This document shows, piece after piece, positions 33,401-43,735 of a DNA stretch of 64,000 nucleotides. The stretch's first letter is position 1, and each line of letters opens with the position of its first letter. Both the position numbers and the translations under genes were made by a program. The notes under the pieces were generated by a model, which was given only the letters and a program-made list of their open reading frames with translations, was not told the origin of the DNA and ran no database searches. The stretch comes from Micrasema longulum (taxonomy: Eukaryota; Arthropoda; Insecta; Trichoptera; Brachycentridae): positions 62,001-126,000 of the forward strand of contig JAGVSM010002669.1 in assembly GCA_022494885.1 (NCBI GenBank), read 5' to 3'.

Positions 33401-36400
33401 TTGCATATTATTCCAGAGTTCAAAGGGTATTTTCAGTAGCTAATTTTGATTTGATCTCTTCTTCTTTCTATATTTTTTTTTTTTAAAAATAGGACCAGTG
33501 GGACTGCAAAAATAGAGAGACATAACACTGTTCAATACTGCTTATAAGATATTCCCAAACATCCTTTTCCTCAGACTTACTGAATGCACCAATAGGATTA
33601 CAAATATCATTGTGGTTTCACACTCGGGAAAGGAACAACTGACCAAATTCAGGGCCTGCGACAGATACTGGAAAAGTGACAGGAATACAACATAGACACC
33701 TACCACCTGTTTGTTGACTTAAAGGCAGCCTATAATAGCGTAAACAGAAATGAACTCTATGAAGCAAAGTCTGAGCTAAACATCCCAAACAAGCTGATTA
33801 GACTTGTAAGAACAACAATGAGCTCAACCATATCCAAAGCAAGGATCGATAAAGATCTCTTAAAACCTTTACAGGCGTATAATGGCCTACAACAAGGGAA
33901 TGCGCTAATGCGGGAAATTACAAATTAAAAATGATCAATTCCTTTACATACCTAGGTTGTACACATGAAGAAATCAAGATGAGAATAATGGCTGCCAACC
34001 GTTGCTACTACGCGCTTCAAAAACAATTACGGTTCAAACTAGTACAAAAAATACTAAAATTATACAGTATAAAACTCTGATTAAACCAATCCTGGCATAT
34101 ACCTGCAAAAGCTTGGTTATGACTAAGGGATATTGAGGGAATCATGGCAGCTTTCAAAAGAAGAATCTTCAAAGTTATCTATGGTCCTGTGAGAGAAAAC
34201 GACTATTGGCGTCGTTGCTACTATAGAAAGATATATGAAATCTACGGAGCGCCCGATGGAATCAACTCCACAAGGTGGGGCGCTTGAGGAGTGCTGACCA
34301 TTGAATTAGAATGCAAGACAAAATCCCATAAAATGCCTTACTCTCTCTGTGCCACAAGGACGACGAAGGTTAGGAAGGCCCAAAATGCGATGGGTAGACT
34401 GCATCAGTGCAGATTTGACAATGTTGGAAGTGAGGAACTGGAAAGGAAGGGCAGCAGACCGGCGAGAGTGGAGAAAACTCCTGGATTCAGCTAAGGCCCA
34501 ATCGTATGGTGATGATGAAGTACTGTATTTTGTAATTTGGAATAACAAGTCGTACATAAAATACCAGCAGTTGCCTTGCAAGTCCTGCAAATTTTTGTTT
34601 CCAGAAATCATTTTAGTTTTGAATTGGGTATTTTCTTTAAAGAGAAACATATAATATATGTTTACAAATCGACGTATAGTGTACAAATACATATTCGTAT
34701 TTTTAGAACTTAAGTGTCCAGAAAACGAGGAACTTATTCCATGTCCCGGATACTGTAGTTTTGACGCAGACTGTGGGTCAGAGGTCTTTGGAATATATCG
34801 CAGTTGTCCTGCTCCACCAGTAGAAGAAGTACAGAGATGCTCCCCGACCTGTAGATGCAAACCTGGGTTGGTCAGAATCAACGATAAGTGTGTCACACTT
34901 GATAAATGTGAGTTCACACACAGTTCTTTATCATTATTAAATTATCTTGTAAGAGAGATAGTGTAAGCTAGGATATTAAAATGCATGTTAGAACTACATA
35001 TTGCCGATGACAAAAATTGGGAACAATTTGAGTACTTTATTTATTTTTTGGTTCAAGCAAAGTAAAATGTGCTCCTAGATCTATAAAAACTTTGTAATTA
35101 ACTTGATACTAGACACTTTTTCCTTAAAAAAAATTATTTCTTATCAGTTTTAGTTTCTGCATAATTTCTAATCCTCTTTTTGCACAAAAAATGTCATTAT
35201 AAAGTATTTTTTAGCTCTTAGAAATTCAGGTTAAAACTATTAAAGTACACATATAAGAATACGGACCCTGTTTTATTTTAGTAATTGTTCAAATCTAGGC
35301 AGACGTTTACTTAAAATCAACTAATATATTTTAATATAATTCTATATATTGTTTTCAGATAGGGATATTTTTTATAGAATAATAATAAAATTAATTTTTC
35401 CTCAGGTTGTGAGCCTAACACGAGGCTGGTAGACTGCCCAGCTCCATGTGAGTCTAGTTGCTCTGCTACTCCCGCCTATAATTGTACGGAGACTTGTCCT
35501 CTCAAGAAATGTATTTGCGCCAAGGGATTTGTACGCAGCGAAGACAAGTGTATACAAAAGACAGAGTGTCGTAAGATAAATTTTATTGAATCTCAATTCT
35601 GTTAATTAGAGATGAAACTGATTTCCTGTAACTATCTGATATCCTTCCTATCCGGCCGGATACTGGATTTTAGAGCAGTATCCGGCGGATACCTTATATT
35701 CATTAAACTATGAAAATTTCATGAAATCAACGCCACTCAATTGATTTATTGATATCGACCGTATTTGGGAATAGGGAAATAACTCTCATGATTTGAAAAG
35801 TTTACCTTTTAGCATAAGAACGTTCGTTAGTGTTTAAACACAAATAAAAAATGAATATATTTTTTTTTCTTTAATTAAAAATCTATTTCCGTGAATAAAA
35901 GAGTCAACGGGCCGGATATCCGGCTATCCGGCTTACGGGCTCGCCAAATATTCAGTATCCGGCTAAACCGGTATCCGTTTTATCACAACTGTTAATATTG
36001 TCTTTCAGGGAGTAAATTGTTTCAATCGGGGAGTTTTCACCGACACCAGATATTGAAACAAGATTACGTTTTCGTTTCAATCGTAAGCGTTGAACACAAG
36101 ATTCAGTAATAAATAAACATTGAGAACCATTTTAAATAATAACACGTACATTATGATAATATCTATAGTCGTCACATATCACACAGTCACTAGTAAAACA
36201 AATTTTTTTGATTGTAGAATTTAGTGCATTTAATTCATTGCGATTTCCATTACCAGATGACGTCGAAGTAGAAGGTACTTCATTTTGAACAATAATGGTA
36301 TGTACAGGGACGTTTAGAACAGATTTTACATGACATTTTGCTAGCGCAGTCTTTTAAAAAAATGTGCTCCCAAACAATTGTAGAATAAATTACATTGTTT

Positions 36401-38984
36401 TGTGAAATTTTCGTTCATCGATAGGCATGGCTTTGAATTTATTGCATGCATATAATAAATGATCCTTATTACAGCAGTGACATTTTAAATAATATTGGCG
36501 GTGAAAGAAGCTTTAAATGTTCTAGCGCTTCCGGTTTTAGCTTTGGTGAATTGATTCTGAGGTGAAATTGACTGATTGTCTCTGTTGTAAATTTACATAC
36601 ATGTTTCAGATGCATTACATTGATATTCATTACACTGAATTAGAACAAATATTCGATATTTTCAATACAAATTCTATTCAATGTTTTAGCTTTGGTGAAT
36701 CGATTCTGAGGTGAAATTGACTGATTGTCTCTGTTGTAAATTTACATACATGTTTCAGATGCATTACATTGATATTCATTGCACTGAATTAAAACAAATA
36801 TTCGATATTTTCAATACAAATTCTATTCATGAATTAAAACGAATTCTCACTCGTTATTTATTGGAAAAATAATAGATTTATTTTTAAATATAATATTAAT
36901 TTAGCTTTGTTTCCTGGAATACGTGATTTTTTATTTAGTTAGACATAATTTAAATTGCACATTTATTGCCAAATGGCAACTTCTTCCAACCAACTGATGA
37001 TGATGATGATGATTTCACTAAATAAAGGTATTTAGTTTATTAGGTTTTTTTTATAATTTTTTTTTTATTGTTCAAAAAACTTATATTTTTTTTAATACTT
37101 ATGTTGTATTATTTTTTTAATTATTATTATCTAGTTATTCTCAACTTTACTGTGTTATATTTATATTTAAAACATAATATTTTCTTATGATTATTGTTAT
37201 ATTTTATTGAGAGATGTTATATTTCTTTTTTACTTTTTGTTTTTTGTATTATATCTTCACTATTTTTTTTAGTTTTAAGTATTCTATTATTTCATACTTC
37301 ATGTTTTTGTGCAATGCTGTGATTATTTCTGTAAATTATTATTTTTTGTAAAGGTTCTTTGAACCGTTGATGTATAAATAAATAAATAAATTCTAAAAAC
37401 TCTAGAAAGTTATCGAAAGTAGGAATTTCTATATTATGGGACAGCTCGAATGAAGTTAGTATTTAATAAGTTAATTTATTCGAAAAAATATTCAATAATA
37501 AAAACGACCGTTTATTGACTGGAAAATGGAAACATAAAGTTTCTAAATTTTCAGACAAGGTGATAAAAAGTTTCTTAAATGTAATTTCACTTTTTATACC
37601 TCGATCAGGTAAAGATTTAATATTGTCAGGATGGTTATTTTCATCGAAATCGATTTTCATATCGTTTTTCTAGTAACTTGATAGCGACGCTATAATTAAT
37701 GTTTAACGCTTCACCTTACAAGGTAATACAATTTTCGAACTTCATTGATGACGTCATTATTATGTATTAGGCTCTTAAATATTGACATAAAGTTTAACCA
37801 CTTTGTAATCTGACCATTGAAATGTGACAGATTAATATATGGCAAAAAAAATATCTTAGAATTATTGCCGTGACTAGTGGATCCGCTTGAACAGTATTTA
37901 GGATTTACTTTGAGAAGAGAGTATAGGTATATCTTCTTAATTTCACAAAACTATTTCGTGAATAAACTATATCTGTGTTCGTATTTTGCAGGGTCAAAAC
38001 CAGCCTTTTTAGAAGCTTTGACATTAATATGGCTTTTGAGGAAATCATTTTTGATTTTTTCTAAGTTTATATTGTGTATTAAAATCCTTTAGTGTAGAGA
38101 TAAATGATGAATAGTATATTGTTATGAAAGAACACAAATATTATAAAAATATATACGGGTAGGTAGGTACGTAAAAAGGAAAAAACATAAAAAATAATTA
38201 CAAATATTTTTTTATTTGAACGTAGGTACAATTCGAATGAATTGGATTCATCTGAAATGAAAATTCAAGAAAACTGTCTGCATCTTGTATCCAAAATCTG
38301 TTCTTAGGTACACTAATAATTTTAAATATGAATTTCAACAGTCAAGAAATGTAAAAAACACATGCTTAAAAAAATAAAGAACACGTTCAACTATACATAT
38401 GTAATATACCAATAGAAAATCCCAGACTTTATCATGTGGTAAAAGAGTAGTAAATAAATAGAATGAAAACTTACTTTTTGTAGCAAACAAACTCATTTCC
38501 CAATTACAAACATGTTTTATTAGTCGGCCTCCTGGTGTAATGGTCAGCGAGTTTGCCTACCATGTGAGAGGTCCCGAAACCCGAGTTCGATTCGAAATAT
38601 TTATTTAAAAGGGTGTTTTCACACCAGAATATTTCTTTAGTCCATAGACTGGTACCTGAAGTGTAAGACTGATCACCTTACCTTGATGTAACAAAAAAGT
38701 TATCAAGATACGCTGTGATTGGTGTACCAATGCAGTGCCCTATGCACCATTAGGCGTAGAAAGGGAATGATGGTGATTATTTATGAGTAATGACAAGTTC
38801 GACAAAAATGTGTTGCCAGCTGATAAAATTGTAATACCAGTATGTTTTTTGGGGAATTTTTATCTACGTTTCCAGTCATATGATGACTGTCCAAAGGTAC
38901 ACCCGTCCAAAGGTACACAACTTGCCCCTTCTATATACATAGTGTACGTCTAACCTTTTTTTATTTTATTTTCTAGCAAAATAA
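24394..38984 (+). CDS. Gene C: secreted five-TIL-domain protease inhibitor with Pro/Thr/Lys linker (7 coding exons)
   Basis: Joining 24394-24454, 27174-27536, 30121-30321, 31569-31733, 34707-34907, 35406-35570 and 38977-38984 gives 1164 nt, or 387 aa plus stop, with all junctions in phase 1. Layout: signal peptide, Pro/Thr/Lys linker about 21-80, then TIL domains at about 83-141, 146-209, 210-263, 267-331 and 332-385, ending in PK. It is a paralogue of gene B in which TIL types a, b and c are shared. A second b-c pair is added, domain a' is absent, and the type d exon is destroyed by a hAT insertion. Large introns carry LINEs, a Penelope-like element, SINEs and hAT elements. The frame and splice sites are intact, so the gene is probably functional. 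Confidence 0.84.
24660..25260 (+). mobile_element. 5'-truncated LINE in gene C intron 1
   Basis: Frames at 24669-25001 (KYLGVIIDCQLKWTNHLE) and 25026-25220 form the region just after the reverse transcriptase palm of Jockey/CR1-type elements, split by a frameshift near 25000. The end is A-rich. Confidence 0.7.
25261..25989. other. Gene C intron 1, AT-rich part
   Basis: Very AT-rich with poly(A) and poly(T) runs. No gene or element is recognised. Confidence 0.4.
25990..26600 (+). repeat. Second copy of the 22600-23310 dispersed repeat
   Basis: It starts ACTAGCGGACCCGACAGACG and follows the same order of motifs, with one of the two internal direct repeats shortened. Its end near 26600 stops before the AAATCGG motif. 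Confidence 0.55.
26601..27173. other. Gene C intron 1, 3' part
   Basis: A (TAAA)n run near 26803-26820 marks the 3' end of an unidentifiable LINE remnant. The last about 200 bp resemble 6830-7020 of gene B. Confidence 0.45.
27174..27536 (+). CDS. Gene C exon 2: Pro/Thr/Lys linker plus TIL domain 1
   Basis: The acceptor is CTACTATAG and the donor GTAAGT. The linker has about eight PTK-type units against eleven in gene B, which with a two-residue difference at the start accounts for the 42-nt shorter exon. The TIL domain (residues 83-141) matches gene B domain 1 almost completely (Cys5-Cys6 loop PAI, P1 Ala). The main differences are an Ala for Val before Cys5 and a Val for Ile after Cys6. Confidence 0.88.
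27735..28690 (-). mobile_element. Penelope-like retroelement fragment with GIY-YIG domain
   Basis: The complement of about 28090-28220 reads EAVYKLSCLGCDKVYIGQTG followed by RTAKKRIDEHKK and AIAEHFIDT, the GIY-YIG endonuclease of Penelope-like elements. Upstream (complement of 28263-28345) it reads RIAKVLKKHNIRTTFGTVGK, the linker between reverse transcriptase and endonuclease in that class. Only the C-terminal part is present and it contains stops. It lies in gene C intron 2. Confidence 0.75.
28735..30120. other. Gene C intron 2, remainder
   Basis: Positions 28735-28835 align with 7770-7870 of gene B. Where B then has a LINE tail, C has at 28851-28985 a degraded tRNA-like SINE head (TGGCTCAGTTGG A box). 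No relic of gene B exon 3 was found in this intron. The frame at 29617-29808 has no recognisable domain. Confidence 0.5.
30121..30321 (+). CDS. Gene C exon 3: TIL type b
   Basis: The acceptor is TTTTTTAG and the donor GTAAGA. It encodes residues 142-209 with the long Cys5-Cys6 loop AAPPVGGIP. As in gene B exon 4, the last Cys codon is split as T|GT and completed by the next exon. Read-through here runs further (ECKKTGIYL...) and lacks the nearby AATAAA present in B. Confidence 0.87.
30740..31545 (+). mobile_element. 5'-truncated LINE with AAATA-type tail
   Basis: Frame 30772-31206 starts MEYSIIGWGGANDTVLNSV, the YGI(I)xWG motif region following the reverse transcriptase of Jockey-type LINEs. 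It continues about 140 residues and ends in an (AAATA)n-like tail near 31515-31545, a few bases before the acceptor of gene C exon 4. Confidence 0.7.
31569..31733 (+). CDS. Gene C exon 4: TIL type c
   Basis: The acceptor is CATTTAG, with a short pyrimidine tract because a LINE tail ends about 20 bp upstream. The donor is GTAAGT. Ten cysteines, with Cys5-Cys6 loop VFE, so P1 Phe as in gene B exon 5. The first two bases complete the last cysteine of the type b domain. Confidence 0.87.
32127..33330. mobile_element. hAT-like non-autonomous transposon, 1204 bp, with 8-bp target duplication
   Basis: The left end is CAGTGGCGTGCC and the right end is GGTATTTCC complement reading ACCGCCACTG, so the termini CAGTGGCG and CGCCACTG are inverted repeats. 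The 8 bp CTCTGGTC flanks it on both sides (32119-32126 and 33331-33338). An 8-bp duplication and a CAGTG-type terminus are typical of hAT elements. It holds a nested SINE family 2 copy and no transposase. Confidence 0.82.
32222..32455 (+). mobile_element. SINE family 2 copy nested in the hAT element
   Basis: Carries GGTCAGTGCATTTGCCTACC, a B box-like GGTTCGATTACC and the AGACTGATCGTCTTACCTTC body. Confidence 0.72.
33480..34525 (+). mobile_element. Degenerate LINE (reverse transcriptase and C-terminal tail)
   Basis: Pieces read KGTTDQIQGLRQILEK (about 33639) and TYHLFVDLKAAYNSVNR (about 33700), which is palm motif A of a non-LTR reverse transcriptase, then GLQQGNALM. The catalytic block after it is missing. 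The tail at 34349-34500 reads GRPKMRWVDCISADLTML and RNWKGRAADRREWRKLLDSA. It is internally deleted and frameshifted, and ends about 180 bp before a gene C exon. Confidence 0.75.
34707..34907 (+). CDS. Gene C exon 5: TIL type b, second copy
   Basis: The acceptor is GTATTTTTAG and the donor GTGAGT. It encodes residues 264-331: QLKCPENEELIPC at the start and the long Cys5-Cys6 loop PAPPVEEVQR. It is diverged from exon 3 but has the same spacing and the same split last cysteine (AAAT|GT). It is absent from gene B. Confidence 0.86.
35406..35570 (+). CDS. Gene C exon 6: TIL type c, second copy
   Basis: The acceptor is CCTCAG and the donor GTAAGA. It completes the previous domain's last Cys with GT and then begins with Cys1 (CEPNTRLVDC). 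The Cys5-Cys6 loop is TET, predicting Glu at P1 rather than the Phe of exon 4. All ten cysteines are present. Together with exon 5 it duplicates the b-c module. Confidence 0.86.
35607..35988. mobile_element. hAT-type MITE, 382 bp, with 8-bp target duplication
   Basis: The ends TAGAGATGAAACTGAT and (complement) TTGTGATAAAACGGAT are imperfect inverted repeats. CTGTTAAT flanks both sides (35599-35606 and 35989-35996). The interior is rich in GGATATCCGGC-type palindromic units. It begins 36 bp after the donor of gene C exon 6. Confidence 0.78.
36535..36832. repeat. 149-bp tandem duplication
   Basis: The segment beginning TTTTAGCTTTGGTGAAT occurs at 36535 and again at 36684 with only a few substitutions. 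It is a recent local duplication in gene C's last coding intron, with no coding meaning. Confidence 0.85.
36833..38519. other. Gene C intron 6, AT-rich part
   Basis: There is a (GAT)n run near 36989-37010 and a LINE-like tail (ATAAATAAATAAATAAAT) near 37373-37392. No exon related to gene B exon 7 was found. Confidence 0.45.
38520..38775 (+). mobile_element. SINE family 2 copy
   Basis: The best-preserved head in the window: GTCGGCCTCCTGGTGTAATG, GTTTGCCTACCATG and GTTCGATTCG, then AAGTGTAAGACTGATCACC and a 3' part with CAATGCAGTGCCCTATGC. Confidence 0.8.
38977..38984 (+). CDS. Gene C exon 7: terminal mini-coding segment (PK stop)
   Basis: The acceptor is TTTTCTAG, then CAAAATAA, giving Pro-Lys-stop exactly as in gene B. 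The UTR continues to 39054 (donor GTAAGT). The stop lies 70 nt before that junction. Confidence 0.75.
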
Positions 38985-39054
38985 TCATTTTTATGCGAAT
39001 AATTCTTCTCTGGGGATAGTTGAATGCTATCAACACGCAACAGTGAAAACTTCA
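38985..39054 (+). other. Gene C 3'UTR part 1
   Basis: Conserved with gene B 18760-18817 (GCGAATAATTCTTC, AGTGAAAAC) and ending at GTAAGT. Confidence 0.55.
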
Positions 39055-39454
39055 GTAAGTTAATTATTTTTAATTTAATTTATTAATTATAACGGTACAT
39101 TTATAAGACAAATTGAATGATCCACTGGAATAATGATGATTGTCCGAAATAAGTCAATTTTAAACTAAGAACGGAATTTGATTGCTTTATTCACGTAGTA
39201 ACTTTTTACATTTAAAAACTTTTATTATCAAAGTAAGATCGTAGTCGTGATAGATAATTTCTAATAATACGGCTACACGACTAGAATGCTAAGCGTCACT
39301 AACATTCACAACAGTAATTAACAATAATAATAATAATGCATGTTCATGGACAAAAACGACCATCACCTCCTTGTTGCATAAGTTCTAACAGTTTAGCTGT
39401 TTATTTAACTTTAAACCGGAGTTTTGCACTAACCGTTTGAAACTTTTATTCTTT

Positions 39455-39900
39455 AACAGTTCGGAATAATCGGATGGGGTGGTGCTTTTAAAACACATAT
39501 TTTACCGGTCGAAAAAATACAAAAAATAATTATAAAAAAACTGTCTACTTTTCCCACTGTTCAATTATTTAAAAAAAATAAGGTTTCAGATATAAAATGG
39601 TGTGTAAATAAAATAAAATAAATAAAGACAAAATAAATAGTAGTGTTTCTAGGTTACAAAACGTCAGTACGCGACCTAGAACAGGTGGAAATATCTTAAT
39701 TCCCAAATTAAAAGCAACTACAGCACATCATAATACTTACAGAGGAATATTTTTCTTTAATGAAATGAACAACGAAAATAAAAAGTACAGTCAGGAATAA
39801 AATATATATTTAAAAAAGTCCATTGTGGATTTATGAACATGACGTTTCCCAGCTTACGACATGGTTAAAAATAAATAAACTAACATTAACTGTGGAGTAA
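39455..39900 (+). mobile_element. LINE 3' fragment in gene C 3'UTR intron
   Basis: Matches 52425-52800: TTCGGAATAATCGGATGGGG, then TTTTACCGGTCGAAAAAATAC. It belongs to the same LINE family as the longer copy at 51600-52870. Confidence 0.7.
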
Positions 39901-39921
39901 TTTAATGTTACGCATCTCGGC

Positions 39922-40090
39922 GGCCTCCGTGCTGTAGCGGTCAAAACGCTTGACTCACGCACGGAAGGTTCCGGGTTCCATTCCCGGTTAGAACACAAAA
40001 ATTAAATTATATTTTTCTCCAACCTCGGTGTTCTGTGTTGTAATTCATCAATTGGGCCTCCTGGCCTGTTGTTGTGCAAAAAAAAAGACT
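39922..40090 (+). mobile_element. SINE family 1 copy
   Basis: GGCGGCCTCCGTGCTGTAGC head, GGTTCCATTCCC B box-like motif, GGCCTCCTGGCCTGTTG near the 3' end, then an A-rich tail. Confidence 0.8.
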
Positions 40091-40249
40091 CGTGACGTCA
40101 TAAAAGTAGTTTGTTTTTATTAAAATAATTTTTAAAAAATTTCGTTTTTTTTAGAAAAAAAAACCTTCGCTGTAAAATTAAATGCTTGCAGGAAATATTT
40201 TGACTATATGATGATTTTGATAAAATGTACTTTTTTGCAACGTACAGGT

Positions 40250-40680
40250 TGAAGTGATCAAGTGCAAACGATAACCAATAAACTATACCGCGTTGTTATG
40301 ATAACCGGCAACATATTTTTATAGGAATAATTACCTCTTTGAAATCTAAACAACCATGCCACTTTTCTTCGAAAACGGTATTGGACATTGGACAGATTCG
40401 ATATGGTCAATATGGGTTCTATAGAATGGAGACCAAATCGGAGAAGCATATTCTAGGTGGGGTCGAAGCAGTCGGCAGTCAAGAGTTTTAATGGTATTAA
40501 TATTTTTGAAGTCCGTCGTCATTCTATTCATAAAACCAAGAAATTTGAGAGATTTGTTTACAATAATACCAATATGTTCACGATATGAGAGTTTACTATC
40601 TAAAATTGTTGTATTTATTTTACAACATTTTACAATCTTTAATTTATAAGGTACAGACACAGCTTATAGTGATAGGCCAG
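40250..40680 (-). mobile_element. LINE fragment, minus strand
   Basis: The minus frame reads SKLSYREHIGIIVNKSLKFL and HLEYASPIWSPFYRTHID, a Jockey-type region after the reverse transcriptase. Frames shift between 40258-40449 and 40346-40660. Confidence 0.7.
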
Positions 40681-40794
40681 AAACGATGCATACTTGTGCC
40701 CCCCCACTCCCCAGAAAATCCGTATTTAGTCAGGGAACATTATTATTATTATTATTAAATATTTATTAAAAAAATGTTTTTTAATTAATTTCAG

Positions 40795-40895
40795 AATATC
40801 TTCAACTGTCCGTTCTGAAGGAGAAAAAAGGGTGCCTTAATTTTTGTAAATGTTTTTTTGTTATAAGATATATGTTTACCTCGAAATAATAAGAT
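40795..40895 (+). terminator. Gene C last 3'UTR exon
   Basis: The acceptor ATTTCAG and AATATCTTC match gene B 19952 onwards. The poly(A) signal is less clear: only AATAAT and AATAAG variants near 40883-40892. Confidence 0.5.
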
Positions 40896-42379
40896 CTTGT
40901 TTATTTAACCCTTTCTGGTATTTTTAATGTTGTTTTTTGATATTTTTGAAGTTGTTTTTTGATATTTTCAATGTTTTTTTGTATATTATACTTAAGAAAT
41001 TATTCAATACACCATTTTTAATTTACAGTGGTTCTCAAACTCATAATCAACCCACAAAATTAATTCAAAATGTTTTATTGACTTACAATATATTCATATA
41101 AAGTCATATAATTAAGAATAGTCCAGAAGGAGCGTAGAATCATATTTGAATACATCGGACTGTGTCCAATAATTCCCCAACTATGCCGCACATTCGCCGC
41201 GCGCATTTTTGATGTCGCCGCGTAATGTTGCACGATGGAAAAAATATAATCATAACACAAATGTCGGGTAAAAAAAAAAAGCAATCTGATAATTTCTCTA
41301 AAATATTATTGTGCACGCGGAAATATTGATTGACACAACAGAGTAGATAAGTAAAATGTCATTTAAAAAAAGTAATTGAATTAATGAACGTTGAATTTAA
41401 AATATAAAACAAATTTTATTTTACATAAAACGGATATTTTTATATCATGTCAAATTATATTTAATGTTTTAAAGATAATTTCGGTCAAATGTCCACCACA
41501 GAGTTTTGTAATCCGAGGTCCAATTTTCATTAGTTCTCTCATTAGACGAGCAATGTAGGGTAAAAAAAATTACTACCCTGGCAACACTAACAAAATGTCC
41601 ATTTTGATTTCTTCGACAATGTGACAGATGGAAAAATAATTCAATTTTGTGTAATGTATTTCCTACTTACACATTCATTTGCTAATTACACATGAAATGT
41701 GACCCCATCCTGTTTATTTAAGATCCTAGCAGTATTTCTGCACTTTAAATTGACTGCACTGACAGAACACGGCATAGTTGAATTCAAATCAGGAGTTGCG
41801 TACTGAGCGACGTCTACAAAGAAACTAATGGGTCAAAACGCAAAACTTCTCATTTATGAGTACTTTAGTCGCCTTCTTTTTGATGCTCGTATGCGGTTTC
41901 TAAACTATTCTTAATTCTATGGTGAATGTATATTGGAGGGGGAAGAAAACCTTACTATGAGTTATTTAGAAACAATGATAAAAACAGATAAGGATGGAAA
42001 AACCTCAAATGCGCCAAAAAAAGGATAGGCAAGGAATTTAATACAAAAAAAAAAAATTTGCTATGAAACTCAATTTTTTTATTGAAATGGGACCACGTAG
42101 AAGAGCATATATACCATACAAACGAAAAAAAACAATTAAAAGTTTTATTTCATCTTAGCGGTTCATAGCCGATGACACACACACGTGCTAAATTATTTCA
42201 ACTGAAATAGAGCGACGATCGATTAAGCAAGTCATCGTTTCATATTGAATACAATACATGATATTCTGCGAGACATAAGAGCGATGTCCTACGTCACTAT
42301 TATGGGTAACTTATACAGCGCCATTTTCGTAATATAATACCTCAAGGGCGCTTTACAAAGTGATTATAAAGTTATAAAT
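40896..42379. other. Intergenic DNA between C and D
   Basis: No gene is recognised. From about 41930 the sequence resembles 58140 onwards (GCGACGATCGATTAAGC against GACGATCGATGTAGC), the left part of the D/E duplication. Confidence 0.45.
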
Positions 42380-42690
42380 TCAACAATGTTTTGAGTATGT
42401 CCAAATGCTTGCAGACTGGCTGGATTTTCTCCCTAGGGAGTTGTTCATATTTAAATTTGTTGCAACAGAGAGGGAAAACATTTTTGAGAAGGGGATGTGG
42501 AAGTTTGGGCATTAACAGGGCTTACGTCCTGTCATTGGCTGGTTTAAGTGGCCACTATACACACAAAGGTTTCAGGTCTTTTACTTCACAAAAGTCAACA
42601 AATGGAGGAGTTGAGGAAATGTGGATGTTCAAACATGGGGAGAATGGTGAATGTTACACAGTGTGAAAGTGGCCACTTAAACCAGCTACC
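42380..42690. repeat. Palindromic copy of the GCTGGTTTAAGTGGCCAC repeat
   Basis: GGCTGGTTTAAGTGGCCACT at about 42537 is answered by AGTGGCCACTTAAACCAGCT at about 42669. The repeat here is therefore a foldback of roughly 130 bp loop-to-arm length. Another inverted copy lies at 42895-42990. Confidence 0.65.
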
Positions 42691-43059
42691 ACTATTCTAT
42701 ATGTTTATATATCTGTGTGGATTTAAATGTGATTATGTAATATTTTATATGTATTTTATGTATATTTTTTAGACACTATAATTATCATATATTAAATCAT
42801 GTAAATGAATGCCACGATACGAGTTGTGCCCAGTGATTCATATTTTAAAAAAAAGTTTTATGTAAAACGTGAAATAATAATAAATAAATGACAGTTCGTA
42901 AGCCCTGTAAATGCCTTGACTCCCATACTCCCTTCTCAAAAATGTTCTCCCTCTGTGTTGCAACAAATTTAAATATAAATTTAATTTAAACTTTTTTAAT
43001 TTAAGAAAAACAATGTACTTTTTCACCATATGCTAAGGATTTATTTAAATGATTTAGAG

Positions 43060-43552
43060 AACAAGTGGGTTTTAAGTTTTTTTCCGAAACATCACTTCAC
43101 TCTCACAGCTTCGCACCTCTGCTGGGAGAGCATTCCATGCCGTAGGGCCTGCGACCGCAAATGCGCGTACGCCGAATTTAGTGCGTTGTTTGCGTAGAGG
43201 TATAGTAACTTTTCCTTTTGACGTAGATGTAGCTGATCTAAGCGTAAGACGTCTGTCAGCTAGTTCATCTGAAATGCAGAGTTCCCTTATATATTCTGGT
43301 GCAGAATTGTGCAGTGACCTACACATAAGCCAACTGAGTTTGTATTCCACCCTCTGTGGAAACCGTAGCCAGTGTAATTCCCGAAGTATTGGAGTGATAT
43401 ACTGAAATTAGAGATTCCAAAAAAAGCCTCGCTGCGGCATTCAATACAGATTGTAGGCGAATAATTTTATTCATTGGTAGACCTGCGTAGATACCATTAC
43501 AATAATCGACTCTAGACGCAAACACATTTATTAATTGACGGGCGGCATCAAC
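43060..43552 (-). mobile_element. L2/CR1-like LINE fragment, minus strand
   Basis: The minus strand reads SRVDYCNGIYAGLPMNKIIR and LQSVLNAAARLFL, then LHNSAPEYIREL and VAGPTAWNALPAEVR. These are the classic C-terminal motifs of L2/CR1 LINEs. It is frameshifted in the middle and adjoins a SINE. Confidence 0.8.
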
Positions 43553-43735
43553 TGGCGGCCTCCGTGGTGTAGTGGTCAAGACGCTTGACTCACGCAAGGG
43601 AGGTTCCGGGTTCGATTCCCGGTGAGAACACAAAAATTAAAATGTGATTTTTCTCAAGCCTGGGTACTCTGTAATGTAATTCACCACTGTAATTAGGCCT
43701 CCTGGCCTGTTGTGGTGCAAAAAAAAAATGTTAAA
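43553..43735 (+). mobile_element. SINE family 1 copy
   Basis: GGCGGCCTCCGTGGTGTAGT, GTTCGATTCCC, GGCCTCCTGGCCTGTTGTGG and an A-rich tail. It is the most intact family 1 head in the window. Confidence 0.85.

Noticed and set aside
36989..37392. Short GAT and AAAT runs as regulatory repeats
   Set aside because: They are simple microsatellite and LINE-tail sequence with no further evidence.
43553..43625. tRNA-like sequence with A and B boxes, also at 5220-5293, 39922-39990 and 38520-38600
   Set aside because: Each continues into a shared SINE body and A-rich tail and cannot form a full tRNA cloverleaf, so they are SINE heads, not tRNA genes.
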